Source of the DNA: Bacteroidota bacterium
GTDB taxonomy: Bacteria > Bacteroidota > Bacteroidia > UBA7662
DNA length: 16,563 nt
Direction of reading: 5' to 3'
Assembly (NCBI GenBank): GCA_016868485.1
Contig: VGGT01000012.1
Coordinates: 1 to 16,563 of the forward strand
Within the stretch, counting starts at the first letter, position 1; every line of letters starts with the position of its first letter. The position numbers were made by a program, and so were the translations under genes. Below, piece by piece: positions 1-7,670 of this stretch. The notes beneath the pieces are model-generated. The model saw only the letters and a list, made by a program, of their open reading frames with translations, made no database searches and had not been told where the DNA came from.

Positions 1-1537
1 TGACACGCGTCTGGATTGAAGACTTATTCTTCCCACTGTAAACTGAATAATGAGCCACGGCATGTAGGGCGGCAGGAGGCGTTGGCACACCAACCCAGTT
101 CTGACCGGGCAGGTCAAAAAAACCGGTACGCCCTGTTCGACCTTGCAGCCAGAACGGCTGCGAAAAGGGAAGATCGACGGGCATGAATATTCGTTGATCT
201 CGAGATACCAACCGATTGAACGGAAGAAAAGTATCGATCGTTAAAGCGCTATTGACTTTGAAACGATTGAGCTCTTTGGCATTCGAACCGTCGGCACTAC
301 CCGAAAGGGTTACCCACTGTATGGAGTCGAGATGCACCACGCCCGGATGTCTTCTGATGCTTCTGAATTGAATGGAAAGCGAATCACCAGGGCAAACTGA
401 GTGTCTGTTGGCCGTTAGCTCGTGCCAGACACCAGCAGCATCCAAAATCAAGCGGTCGAGACGAGTCAATTCCTCTTGGCGACGGGAAATTTCGGACTGC
501 TGCATCAACAATTCCTTGGCTGACATCAATTTCGGCAACATCCGCCAAGGCTCATCGAAGCGAAAGGCACGCTCGGCACCCGATAGCGCTCGGAAATACG
601 CAGCCCGCGCAGCATCCTTCCGTTCAATCGCAGCCTGTTCCAATAATAAGGCTTGTAGTCCACCCAAGATGGAGTCGCCCGCCAACCATTTGAGATACTC
701 CAATTCCTCGCCCCTTTGCAAGGCCGAACCGAAACCTTGGCTTCGGTGCATCGAACGGCTTAAAGCCGCTGTTTCGCCAAAACTTCGACCAAGAATCGGA
801 GAAAAACCCCCGACATCGAGCATTTCCAGCCCTTTTTTGTCAAAATCCGGCCGACCAAAGAACCACCAGCTTGTGTTCCAGTACAAAGTTTTTGTTGTCC
901 AGGCATTCACCCCAAATGTGAAATGATCCGGGAATCGCTTGGGGTCTGCGGCGGCGTGAAATGCCTCTACAGCCAATTGAGCAGAAGCGGTATGATGACC
1001 GTGGGTGGCACTCGGTTCGGGGGTGAAGCGGGTGATGATGACATGGGGTCGAAACAACCGAATCACCCAAACGACGTCGGCCAATAGGCTATCGCGATCC
1101 CACTGACGAAACGTCTCCTCTGGTGTTTTGCTGTAACCGAAATCGTTGGCGCGGGTAAAGAACTGACGAGCCCCATCGATGGAGCGAGCCCCCATGAGTT
1201 CGTAGGTACGGATCAAACCCAACTCATCACCCGCTTCTTTACCGATGAGGTTTTGTCCGCCATCGCCCCGTGTCAGTGATAAATAAGCAGCTTCGACACG
1301 CATGCCCTTGGATAGCCAAGTAAGCATACGGGTATTTTCATCGTCGGGGTGCGCCGCCAGATAGAGTACCCGAACAGGCATTTGCAATGCCCTCACTTCC
1401 TCCAAAAGCTCAGCCGCGCTCACTCCAGTGGTTGGGCCAAAACCCGTTTGGGCCATCAACCAAACGGAGCAACCAACAAAGAGAAGAAGAAATGCGCTGG
1501 AACGCAGAAAAAATCTACTTCTTCTTGACTCCGCCAC
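1..1537 (-). CDS. PIG-L/LmbE-family deacetylase, exported, 3' end outside window
   Basis: Reading frame open from about 1537 to the left edge (at least 512 codons, C-terminus missing). A hydrophobic segment at residues 11-29, after Arg-rich residues 5-8, looks like a signal peptide ending near LMAQ. The family signature AHPDDE lies at residues 62-67, followed by SLTRGDGGQN (88-96), RTYELMGARSIDGA (110-123), QFFTRANDFGYSK (125-137) and THGHHTA (178-184). His63, Asp66 and His182 are the expected zinc ligands of this metal-dependent N-acetyl-sugar deacetylase fold. The family is known for removing acetyl groups from GlcNAc-type substrates; the long secreted Bacteroidota members have no firmly known substrate. 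The start is the GTG at 1535-1537: an in-frame stop lies just upstream, and the next ATG falls after the signal peptide. It overlaps the end of the DUF2911 gene by 23 bases, implying co-transcription and coupling. Family call firm, start moderately sure. Confidence 0.85.
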   Translation of the reverse strand, partial: MAESRRSRFFLRSSAFLLLFVGCSVWLMAQTGFGPTTGVSAAELLEEVRALQMPVRVLYLAAHPDDENTRMLTWLSKGMRVEAAYLSLTRGDGGQNLIGKEAGDELGLIRTYELMGARSIDGARQFFTRANDFGYSKTPEETFRQWDRDSLLADVVWVIRLFRPHVIITRFTPEPSATHGHHTASAQLAVEAFHAAADPKRFPDHFTFGVNAWTTKTLYWNTSWWFFGRPDFDKKGLEMLDVGGFSPILGRSFGETAALSRSMHRSQGFGSALQRGEELEYLKWLAGDSILGGLQALLLEQAAIERKDAARAAYFRALSGAERAFRFDEPWRMLPKLMSAKELLMQQSEISRRQEELTRLDRLILDAAGVWHELTANRHSVCPGDSLSIQFRSIRRHPGVVHLDSIQWVTLSGSADGSNAKELNRFKVNSALTIDTFLPFNRLVSRDQRIFMPVDLPFSQPFWLQGRTGRTGFFDLPGQNWVGVPTPPAALHAVAHYSVYSGKNKSSIQTRV

Positions 1538-2411
1538 CTGGAATTACCCAACCTTTGATGGATGCCTCGATTTCGGGGCGTGTCATTTCAAACCATTCAC
1601 TGGTTTTAGCCTCACCTACTGCGATCGATTGGCGGGCTGAAGCCAATGCATCATTTATGTTACCCGAGGCTGCAAGAGCACGGGCTTTTGTGAAGTGGGG
1701 CATAAAATGCTCAGGGTTCAATTCTACGGCACGCGTGGCCATTCGAAGGGCCTCGGCAGTACTGCCTCCCTGGGTGAGTAAATACGAGGCAGCATTGTGG
1801 TGGGTATACCAATCTGCCTTTGCATTGTGAAAATACTGGTTGATGTTATCCATGGCCAGCGACTTCAGATCAGTGGATACACCAAATGACACCCGCATTT
1901 TCTCCCAACGCAAAACTACCTCGGCCCGCTCATCTCCCGTCAATTCGATGGCAAAATGTAAGCGCTCCTGCATGCGTTCACTCATACCAGGACGAACCGT
2001 GAACCGTACCACATCCAACTCCTTTTTGTAGTTGGTTGAGCCCCACTGACCTTCATTGGAATTCAGAATGATGGTCCAATTATCGCGGCCAGGAATGGTG
2101 AACAATGCGTATTTTCCGGCCTTCACCGTATTTCCGGCCAGCTGAACAGCCGTACTGAAACTGATTTCGGTAGCTGAATTCGCACCGGTTCGCCAGACTT
2201 CATCGAAAGGCACCAAATCACCCCAAACTACACGACCTTTCACGGCTGGGCTGCTGTAGGTAACACTTACCTCCGTTACACCCACTACCTGCATCACGCT
2301 GGCTTTCGGACTGGGCTGGGGTAAAACAAGCTGGGAAAAGGCGTGCGTGGCCATAAAGCAGCAGATCATCGTTGCTGCAGACACGAATCGAATTTTGGAA
2401 AAAGTAATCAT
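1515..2411 (-). CDS. DUF2911 domain protein with signal peptide and C-terminal TPR-like region
   Basis: Encodes 298 residues from the chosen ATG at 2411. Residues 1-27 form a signal peptide (basic start, hydrophobic core, end near HAFSQ), so the protein is exported. The DUF2911 domain covers about residues 30-180, with its hallmark stretches VKGRVVWGDLVPF (57-69), EVWRTGANSATEISF (71-85) and KAGKYALFTIPG (97-108). The C-terminal third (about 195-285) has helical repeats such as AATRAVELNP-like segments that resemble tetratricopeptide repeats. The function of DUF2911 is unknown; it is common in secreted Bacteroidota proteins. An ATG at 2465 in the same frame would add 18 residues ahead of the signal peptide and is judged less likely. 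The PIG-L deacetylase gene overlaps its 3' end, so the pair probably forms an operon. Confidence 0.85.
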   Translation of the reverse strand: MITFSKIRFVSAATMICCFMATHAFSQLVLPQPSPKASVMQVVGVTEVSVTYSSPAVKGRVVWGDLVPFDEVWRTGANSATEISFSTAVQLAGNTVKAGKYALFTIPGRDNWTIILNSNEGQWGSTNYKKELDVVRFTVRPGMSERMQERLHFAIELTGDERAEVVLRWEKMRVSFGVSTDLKSLAMDNINQYFHNAKADWYTHHNAASYLLTQGGSTAEALRMATRAVELNPEHFMPHFTKARALAASGNINDALASARQSIAVGEAKTSEWFEMTRPEIEASIKGWVIPGGGVKKK

Positions 2412-2508
2412 GTACAATCGATTAAGATTAAAAGGTTTAAAAATTGGTTTAATGGATGCAAACATAAACGAAGTAAAAAAGTTCGTCTAGCGCAAATTCA
2501 GACGCGCG

Positions 2509-2516
2509 CAAATTTA
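2509..2516 (-). promoter_or_regulatory. Candidate Bacteroidota -7 element for the DUF2911/PIG-L pair
   Basis: On the minus strand the octamer TAAATTTG matches the Bacteroidota -7 consensus TAnnTTTG exactly. It lies about 100 bases before the chosen ATG at 2411. No good TTTG -33 element is seen at the expected distance, so the call rests on one box. The 2412-2608 gap is a divergent intergenic region shared with the enoyl-CoA hydratase gene; on the plus strand the nearest match is the imperfect GATATTTG at 2552-2559. Confidence 0.4.
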
Positions 2517-2608
2517 GTTTAGCATTCTAAAATTACACATACTATTCGCTCGATATTTGATGCAATTGATGGAAATTTGCACGTCGTTATAAACAAACGA
2601 TCAAGCCC

Positions 2609-3388
2609 ATGAACCATACGTACCTCATCGTTGAACCGAGCGTCGAGCCCCATATTGCACTCATCCGCTTGAATCGCCCCAAAGAGCTCAACGCACTGAA
2701 TCTTGAGCTCATGGCGGAGTTGCGCGACACCCTCAAGCAATTGGATCAGGATGACGAAGTTCGGGCGATCGTGATTACAGGCGATGAACGGGCCTTCGCT
2801 GCGGGGGCTGACATCAGGCAGATGTCGGGAAAAAGTGCGGTCGACATGTTGCTTATCGACCAGTTTTCGACTTGGGATGCCATCAAGAAAATCAAAAAGC
2901 CCCTCATAGCGGCCGTTTCTGGATTTGCCTTGGGCGGAGGTAATGAATTGGTGATGCATTGTGATCTGGTGGTGGCCTCTGAAACCGCACAATTTGGGCA
3001 ACCCGAAATTAAACTTGGGGTGATACCGGGTGCAGGCGGCACCCAAAGATTAACCCGTCAGGTGGGGAAAGTACGCGCCATGGAACTGGTACTTACCGGA
3101 GCATTCATCGGTGCACATCAGGCTCTGGCCTGGGGCCTGGTGAACAAAGTGGTGCCGGTAGAACTGTACCTCGAAGAGGCTTTGAATGTGGCTCGGAAAC
3201 TAGCAGCGCAGTCACCCCTGGCCATTCGACTCGCAAAGGAGGCTGTGCTCAAAGCACACGATGCTCATTTGGCTGAAGGTCTTGAATTTGAACGCAAGAA
3301 TTTCTATCTGCTTTTCGCCGGACAGGATCAAAAAGAAGGGATGCAGGCCTTTATCGACAAGCGAAAACCGAATTTTACCGGTCGATAA
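2609..3388 (+). CDS. Enoyl-CoA hydratase (crotonase family)
   Basis: Full-length 259-residue crotonase, the usual length for a soluble short-chain enoyl-CoA hydratase. It would hydrate trans-2-enoyl-CoA to 3-hydroxyacyl-CoA in fatty-acid or amino-acid breakdown in the cytoplasm. Oxyanion-hole segments are AFAAGADI (62-69) and SGFALGGGNEL (104-114). Both catalytic glutamates of true hydratases are present: Glu113 in GGGNE and Glu133 in FGQPEIKLGVIPGAGG. Keeping both argues for hydratase activity rather than an isomerase-only or dehalogenase member. The acyl chain length preference cannot be read. The gene stands alone on the plus strand, divergent from the DUF2911 gene and convergent with the TIGR00266 gene. 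Confidence 0.93.
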   Translation: MNHTYLIVEPSVEPHIALIRLNRPKELNALNLELMAELRDTLKQLDQDDEVRAIVITGDERAFAAGADIRQMSGKSAVDMLLIDQFSTWDAIKKIKKPLIAAVSGFALGGGNELVMHCDLVVASETAQFGQPEIKLGVIPGAGGTQRLTRQVGKVRAMELVLTGAFIGAHQALAWGLVNKVVPVELYLEEALNVARKLAAQSPLAIRLAKEAVLKAHDAHLAEGLEFERKNFYLLFAGQDQKEGMQAFIDKRKPNFTGR

Positions 3389-3445
3389 ACCAAGCGGTCG
3401 ATAAATCCGATAAACCCACTGGTCGATAAATCCGAAACCCCATCA
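3380..3445. repeat. Tandem repeat, 25-base unit, spanning two convergent stop codons
   Basis: The decamer GGTCGATAAA starts at 3380, 3396 and 3421. The copies at 3396-3420 and 3421-3445 form a 25-base tandem pair (first 15 bases identical, then diverging). The first, partial copy contains the TAA stop of the enoyl-CoA hydratase, and the last copy includes the stop of the TIGR00266 gene on the other strand. It fills the whole 54-base gap between the convergent genes. No strong hairpin was seen. Confidence 0.75.
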
Positions 3446-4234
3446 ATCGCCATCCAAAAGATTGCCCAAACCACCCAAAATAGATCCTTCTTCTTTACGG
3501 CCACCAACGCCTGAGCCATAGCTCAAGATGCGTGCTGCCAGTCGGGAAACGGGCAAGCTCTGCAACCAAACCATTCCAGGACCAGTCAGCGCGGCAAAGA
3601 ACAGCCCCTCCCCTCCAAAAATCATGTTTTTTACCCCCCGAACCATTTGAATGTCATAGTCGACACCTGATGTGAATGCCACGATACAGCCCGTATCGAC
3701 CCGCAACACCTCACCCGGCTGAAGCACGCGTTCCAAAATGTAGCCCCCTGCATGCACAAAGGCCAATCCATCGCCTTCCAGCTTTTGCATGATAAATCCC
3801 TCTCCACCAAATAGACCAGTGCCCAAGCGTCGTTGAAACTCAATTCCAACACGCACACCCTTAGCCGAACATAAAAACGAATCCTTTTGACATACTACTT
3901 TGCCCCCCAATTTTTGCAGGTCAAGGCAAATAATCTTGCCGGCATAAGGACCTGCGAAAGTAACCCGCGACTTGCCCCCACCCGTATGGGTAAAGGCCGT
4001 CATGAATAAAGACTCTCCGGTCAATAGCCGCTTACCAGCTCCCATCAGCTTACCCAAAAAACCGCCCGTCTGAGTTGAGCCATCTCCGAACAAGGTGCTC
4101 ATCTCGATGCCTGGATCCATAAACATAAAGGCTCCACTTTCGGCGATCACCGTTTCCTGCGGATCCAGTTCGATCTCCACACACTGCATTTCCTCTCCAT
4201 AAATTCTGTAGTCGATTTCGTGATTTTGTCTCAT
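3443..4234 (-). CDS. TIGR00266 / AIM24 family protein
   Basis: 263 residues, typical length for the TIGR00266 (AIM24, formerly DUF124) family. Recognisable features are ESGAFMFMDPGIEM near the N-terminus, GGGKSRVTFAGPYAGKI in the middle, and FVHAGGYILERVLQPGEVLRVDTGCIVAF followed by GGEGLFFAALTGPG in the C-terminal half. The fold is a triple-stranded beta prism; the biochemical role in bacteria is not established. The sequence is glycine-rich, with no signal peptide or membrane span, so a cytoplasmic location is likely. It is a single gene with a 71-base gap to the carotenoid gene downstream. No clear TAnnTTTG box was found in its upstream region. Confidence 0.85.
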   Translation of the reverse strand: MRQNHEIDYRIYGEEMQCVEIELDPQETVIAESGAFMFMDPGIEMSTLFGDGSTQTGGFLGKLMGAGKRLLTGESLFMTAFTHTGGGKSRVTFAGPYAGKIICLDLQKLGGKVVCQKDSFLCSAKGVRVGIEFQRRLGTGLFGGEGFIMQKLEGDGLAFVHAGGYILERVLQPGEVLRVDTGCIVAFTSGVDYDIQMVRGVKNMIFGGEGLFFAALTGPGMVWLQSLPVSRLAARILSYGSGVGGRKEEGSILGGLGNLLDGD

Positions 4235-4305
4235 TTCTATTTATTCGTTTTTGCGCGTAAAGATGCCAAAAAAAAATCATGGCAAAATTTACAGTTGTTG
4301 TATTA

Positions 4306-4980
4306 CTAATTAAATATCATCAAAACATTGAGTAAAAAGAAAAAAACAAGCTGAAAGGCGGAATATAAGAGCACAACAGGATTAGCCCGCCTGATTCCAG
4401 CCATTTCGGCCAACGATAATAAAATCAATGAAAACACCCACCATGCTATGTAGTTGCGCATGGGTGCTACAAATAGACTGCCCTCTCCAGGCGTGTCCCA
4501 GGTCCAAAACCCGAGGAAAACAGCCACCGGCTCGATCAGTACATCGGCCAGCATGACGGCGGTAGCACCCAAAAATGGCCGAATCTCTGGCGATATTTGG
4601 GCTGCAAATGATAGGTGAGCGGATGCATAAACGAGCACCAGCCAGTTGATGCCAATGACCAATGGCACGCCAGCGGGTGCATAGCCAAGGACACGACCAT
4701 AATGATACGCACCGAATACATTACCAGTGGCGACACCATACACCTCCACCAACCACCCCGCCAAACATCCCAAAAGGAGCAGAACGCTGTGGGGCATAGG
4801 TACGGGCCGCTCCATCAGCCACACATGAAGGGCGCCCAAAATCAAAACATAAGGCACGCAGAGCAAAAAAAACTGTCGTGTTGTAGGCCATGCTAAACCC
4901 AAAGCGCCGAAACCATAAACCATCCCCCAAAAAATGAGAAAATAGTTGCGTACCGAAAGAACTTCGAACCAACGAAACAT
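4306..4980 (-). CDS. cruF: Carotenoid 1,2-hydratase-like membrane protein (CruF/DUF422 family)
   Basis: 224 residues with about seven hydrophobic segments, so an integral inner-membrane protein. It carries the DUF422 pattern: VEVYGVATGNVFGAYHYG (about 93-110), then LGYAPAGVPLVIGINW and LVLVYASAHL, and a late FLGFWTWDTPG. CruF-type enzymes add water across the terminal double bond of a psi end group, giving a 1-hydroxy carotenoid, and act together with CrtD. The size fits the short Bacteroidota form of the family. Its ATG overlaps the stop of the crtD-like gene by one base (TGATG), strong evidence of translational coupling. An upstream in-frame start at 5160 would lie inside the crtD-like gene and is rejected. 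The hydratase assignment comes from family and context; the protein may instead be another DUF422 carotenoid enzyme. Confidence 0.8.
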   Translation of the reverse strand: MFRWFEVLSVRNYFLIFWGMVYGFGALGLAWPTTRQFFLLCVPYVLILGALHVWLMERPVPMPHSVLLLLGCLAGWLVEVYGVATGNVFGAYHYGRVLGYAPAGVPLVIGINWLVLVYASAHLSFAAQISPEIRPFLGATAVMLADVLIEPVAVFLGFWTWDTPGEGSLFVAPMRNYIAWWVFSLILLSLAEMAGIRRANPVVLLYSAFQLVFFFLLNVLMIFN

Positions 4981-6653
4981 CAGCGCTGGTGTTTTTTCCT
5001 TGCTTTGGGATGAGGATGCGCACGGGCAACCAAATCGGCTGTAATGGCGGCCGAGTGCAGGCACAAAGGGATTCCACCACCCGGATGAACCGTTCCCCCG
5101 CAATAAAACAACCCCTTGATGCGCTGATCGCGGTTGGCTTGCCTCAGGAAAGCTGACCACCGGCTATTGGATGCGGGCCCGTATAAAGCACCCCCCACAG
5201 CGCCCGTGGCTCTTTCCATTTCGTGGGGTGTGATGACCCGTTGTTCATTGACCAGCAACCTGAGGTCTACCCCAAGGGCCTTGCTCAATCGATCAAAGGC
5301 CTCCTCACGCAGCCGCTCCACCAATACCTCCCAAGGCAGGTCGCGCTGAGCGGGCACATTGGCCATAACAAACCAGTTTTCAAAGCCTGAAGGGGCATCG
5401 GTAGGATTTTTCTTCGAACTGATGTAGACATACCAGGTGGGGTCGAAGTCGACCTCGCCGCGTTGCAAATGCTGAAATTCGCGCCTATAGTGAGCGGAGA
5501 AAAACACGTTATGCAGATCCAATTGGGGAAAGGCACCCCGAACAGACCAGTGAAACACCACAGCCGATGTGCTGAGTTCCTGCGACAAAAATCTTTTTTG
5601 GCTGTATTTCCGAGGCATCTGCTTGCGTTGCACCTGCAGTATGTCGTTGGCACAAACTACAATGGGATAAATTTCCCGCTCCGCTCCCAAAAGCAATCCC
5701 TTCAGTCGTTTTTGATGGATCCAAAATCGATCGGCCCGGGTGTTCACTCTGATCTGAACACCCAAGTCGATGGCCAGTTGATGCAGTGCATTCCGAAGGG
5801 CTACCATGCCCCCATGGGGATAGAAAGCACCCCGCTCTTGCTCGATGTGGGCAATCATACTGAGTGTGCCGGGAGCCCGATATGGATCACTTCCATTGTA
5901 GGTCGCGAATCGACCAAACAATTGTAAACTGCGTTCATGACGCAGCCACCTCTTCTGGAAATGATACATGCTCGTAAAAATGCCCAGACGGGGAATGGAA
6001 AACAGGCGCAGAAACGTGCTTAGGCGCAGCAAATTGCGCCAATCATGGAGGGAGCGCTCGATAAAAACCGATGCCGTGATGCGGTACATAAAGGCCGCCC
6101 TTTTTAGAAACGCCAAAACCTGAGCGGCGGGCTCTCCAATTTTTTGTTCCAATTCGGATGCCAGTCGTTCGGGCGTCGACCACGCATTGACTTGGGTTCC
6201 GTCGGGGTAGAAATATCGGGTCACCAATTCCAACCGATCGTAAGTTACATAATCGGACATTTTTTTACCGCAGTCGGCGAAGAGCTGCTCCATGACCTCA
6301 GGCAGGGTAAACAAGGAAGGGCCCCCATCGAAGCGAAAACCATCGGCTTGGTAATCGCGCATTTTACCCCCAGGTTCAGAAGCCGCCTCCAATAAATCCA
6401 CTTTATAGCCTTGGGCTGCTAATCGGGCCGCTGCTGCCAGACCGGCCACACCTCCACCGATGACGGCCACCCGCTGACCGGCAATTTCATATTCTGCTGA
6501 ACCTGAACCGAATCTGCGTCTGTATCGATGATTGCGCCTCGAACTCGTTATTTCTTCTTCTAAATCACCCTGATTGGTGTACCCAGCGTCTTCCTCCAGC
6601 CGAGGTTCCCGCATAGATTCTATAGGACGATGCCGGCGGTGTCTGTGTTTCAT
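4980..6653 (-). CDS. crtD: CrtD-like carotenoid 3,4-desaturase (FAD-dependent phytoene desaturase family)
   Basis: 557 residues from the ATG at 6653. An FAD-binding Rossmann fold starts near residue 62 (RVAVIGGGVAGLAAAARLA), followed by EAASEPGGKMRDYQADGFRF and FDGGPSLF. The C-terminal signature is GLFYCGGTVHPGGGIPLCLH. This is a second desaturase besides CrtI; its coupling to the CruF-like gene points to the 3,4-desaturase of a 1-hydroxy end group. Oddity: about 55 extra residues precede the flavin fold, rich in Arg, His and Glu, without membrane or signal character. In-frame alternatives are ATG 6614 and GTG 6470, the latter starting MAVIGGG directly. A TTG at 6677 also exists and is considered unlikely. 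Family call is sure; substrate position is inferred; start is uncertain. Confidence 0.82.
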   Translation of the reverse strand: MKHRHRRHRPIESMREPRLEEDAGYTNQGDLEEEITSSRRNHRYRRRFGSGSAEYEIAGQRVAVIGGGVAGLAAAARLAAQGYKVDLLEAASEPGGKMRDYQADGFRFDGGPSLFTLPEVMEQLFADCGKKMSDYVTYDRLELVTRYFYPDGTQVNAWSTPERLASELEQKIGEPAAQVLAFLKRAAFMYRITASVFIERSLHDWRNLLRLSTFLRLFSIPRLGIFTSMYHFQKRWLRHERSLQLFGRFATYNGSDPYRAPGTLSMIAHIEQERGAFYPHGGMVALRNALHQLAIDLGVQIRVNTRADRFWIHQKRLKGLLLGAEREIYPIVVCANDILQVQRKQMPRKYSQKRFLSQELSTSAVVFHWSVRGAFPQLDLHNVFFSAHYRREFQHLQRGEVDFDPTWYVYISSKKNPTDAPSGFENWFVMANVPAQRDLPWEVLVERLREEAFDRLSKALGVDLRLLVNEQRVITPHEMERATGAVGGALYGPASNSRWSAFLRQANRDQRIKGLFYCGGTVHPGGGIPLCLHSAAITADLVARAHPHPKARKKHQR

Positions 6654-6740
6654 CAACGATCGAGGAACTTGAAACAAATGTCAATCTCAACATTCGGTCA
6701 AATCGACTCAAAAAAAAGGAAAAATCGTTTATCCTCAGCC

Positions 6741-7580
6741 TTAGAGCCAAGACAGGCGATGAGAAAGCACAGACCCAGCGAGGAGAGCTGCCTTTTCAAA
6801 ATTACTGATCCGAATTCTCGTGAGCATAACTTGAGCCGGTTCTGTGCGTTTGATTTTTCGGAACAGGTTCAAATAGAAACGATAAGCCGAAAGAACACCT
6901 GTGCGTGAACCACTGGGAAGTTGACGAATGCCTTCGTATGCCTTTCTGAAATCTTCTTCAATATCCGCTTCTATCGCTTTTTTGGCTCGCTGATCAAAGT
7001 AGATTCCCAGATCGACCCCCGGAAAATAGGTTCGGCCACGGTTTTCATAATCGTCGCGGATGTCGCGTAGAAAGTTCACTTTTTGAAAGGCCGCACCAAG
7101 ATGACGAGCAGCGGGTTTGAGGCGGTCGTAGAGTGAATCATCGCCTGCACAAAACACGCGCAGGCACATCAGGCCCACGACCTCAGCCGAACCATAGATA
7201 TAGGTGTTGTAGGATTGCTCCGCGTATTCGATGTCTTGCAAGTCCATAGACATACTGTCGAGAAAGGCTTGGATCAGATCACGGCCAATTCCACACTCGG
7301 AAACGGTTTTCTGAAAAGAATCGAGCACGGGGTTTAGGCTGATGCCCCTGTCGATCGCTTTCCAGGTATCTTGCGTAAACTCTTCCAAAAGCTCGGATTT
7401 GTTGAACGAATGGAAGGTATCAACAATTTCATCGGCATACCGTACAAATCCGTAAATGGCATAAATGGGATCCCTAAATTTCTTATCGAAAGCCAAGATT
7501 CCCATGCTAAACGATGTGCTGTAGTTGCGGGTGATGATCCTGCTGCATTCGATGTTGGTGCGTCGGTAGAGTGCGAGCAT
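6741..7580 (-). CDS. crtB: Phytoene synthase
   Basis: 279 residues, normal length for bacterial 15-cis-phytoene synthase, which joins two geranylgeranyl diphosphates head to head as the first committed step of C40 carotenoid synthesis. The N-terminal motif NYSTSFSMGIL is at 19-29. The two Asp-rich Mg-diphosphate motifs are YADEIVD at 48-54 and FLRDIRDDYENRGRTYFP at 170-187. GSAEVVGLMC at 130-139 is the conserved helix before the second motif. Squalene/dehydrosqualene synthase (CrtM) is the main alternative and is made unlikely by the adjacent CrtI, CrtD and CruF homologues. It lies 90 bases downstream of crtI and 87 bases upstream of the crtD-like ATG, all on the same strand, so probably one transcript. 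Confidence 0.93.
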   Translation of the reverse strand: MLALYRRTNIECSRIITRNYSTSFSMGILAFDKKFRDPIYAIYGFVRYADEIVDTFHSFNKSELLEEFTQDTWKAIDRGISLNPVLDSFQKTVSECGIGRDLIQAFLDSMSMDLQDIEYAEQSYNTYIYGSAEVVGLMCLRVFCAGDDSLYDRLKPAARHLGAAFQKVNFLRDIRDDYENRGRTYFPGVDLGIYFDQRAKKAIEADIEEDFRKAYEGIRQLPSGSRTGVLSAYRFYLNLFRKIKRTEPAQVMLTRIRISNFEKAALLAGSVLSHRLSWL

Positions 7581-7670
7581 AAACTTTAATTATGTACTAG
7601 GAACAAACAAATCTGACAAAGGTTTTGAAGAACTTATCCACAGCCGCATAAGGTCGACCAATCAACAGGA

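Noticed and set aside
372..926. Plus-strand frame of 184 codons
   Set aside because: Antisense shadow of the PIG-L deacetylase, whose minus frame is open and carries conserved motifs.
4981..5160. Longer N-terminus of the CruF-like protein from 5160
   Set aside because: The added 60 residues lie inside the crtD-like gene in another frame; the ATG at 4980 overlapping the stop gives the family's usual start.
7634..7642. TTATCCACA, a perfect DnaA-box sequence in the crtI-crtB gap
   Set aside because: Single copy with no further boxes, AT-rich unwinding region or origin genes; a nonamer can occur by chance.
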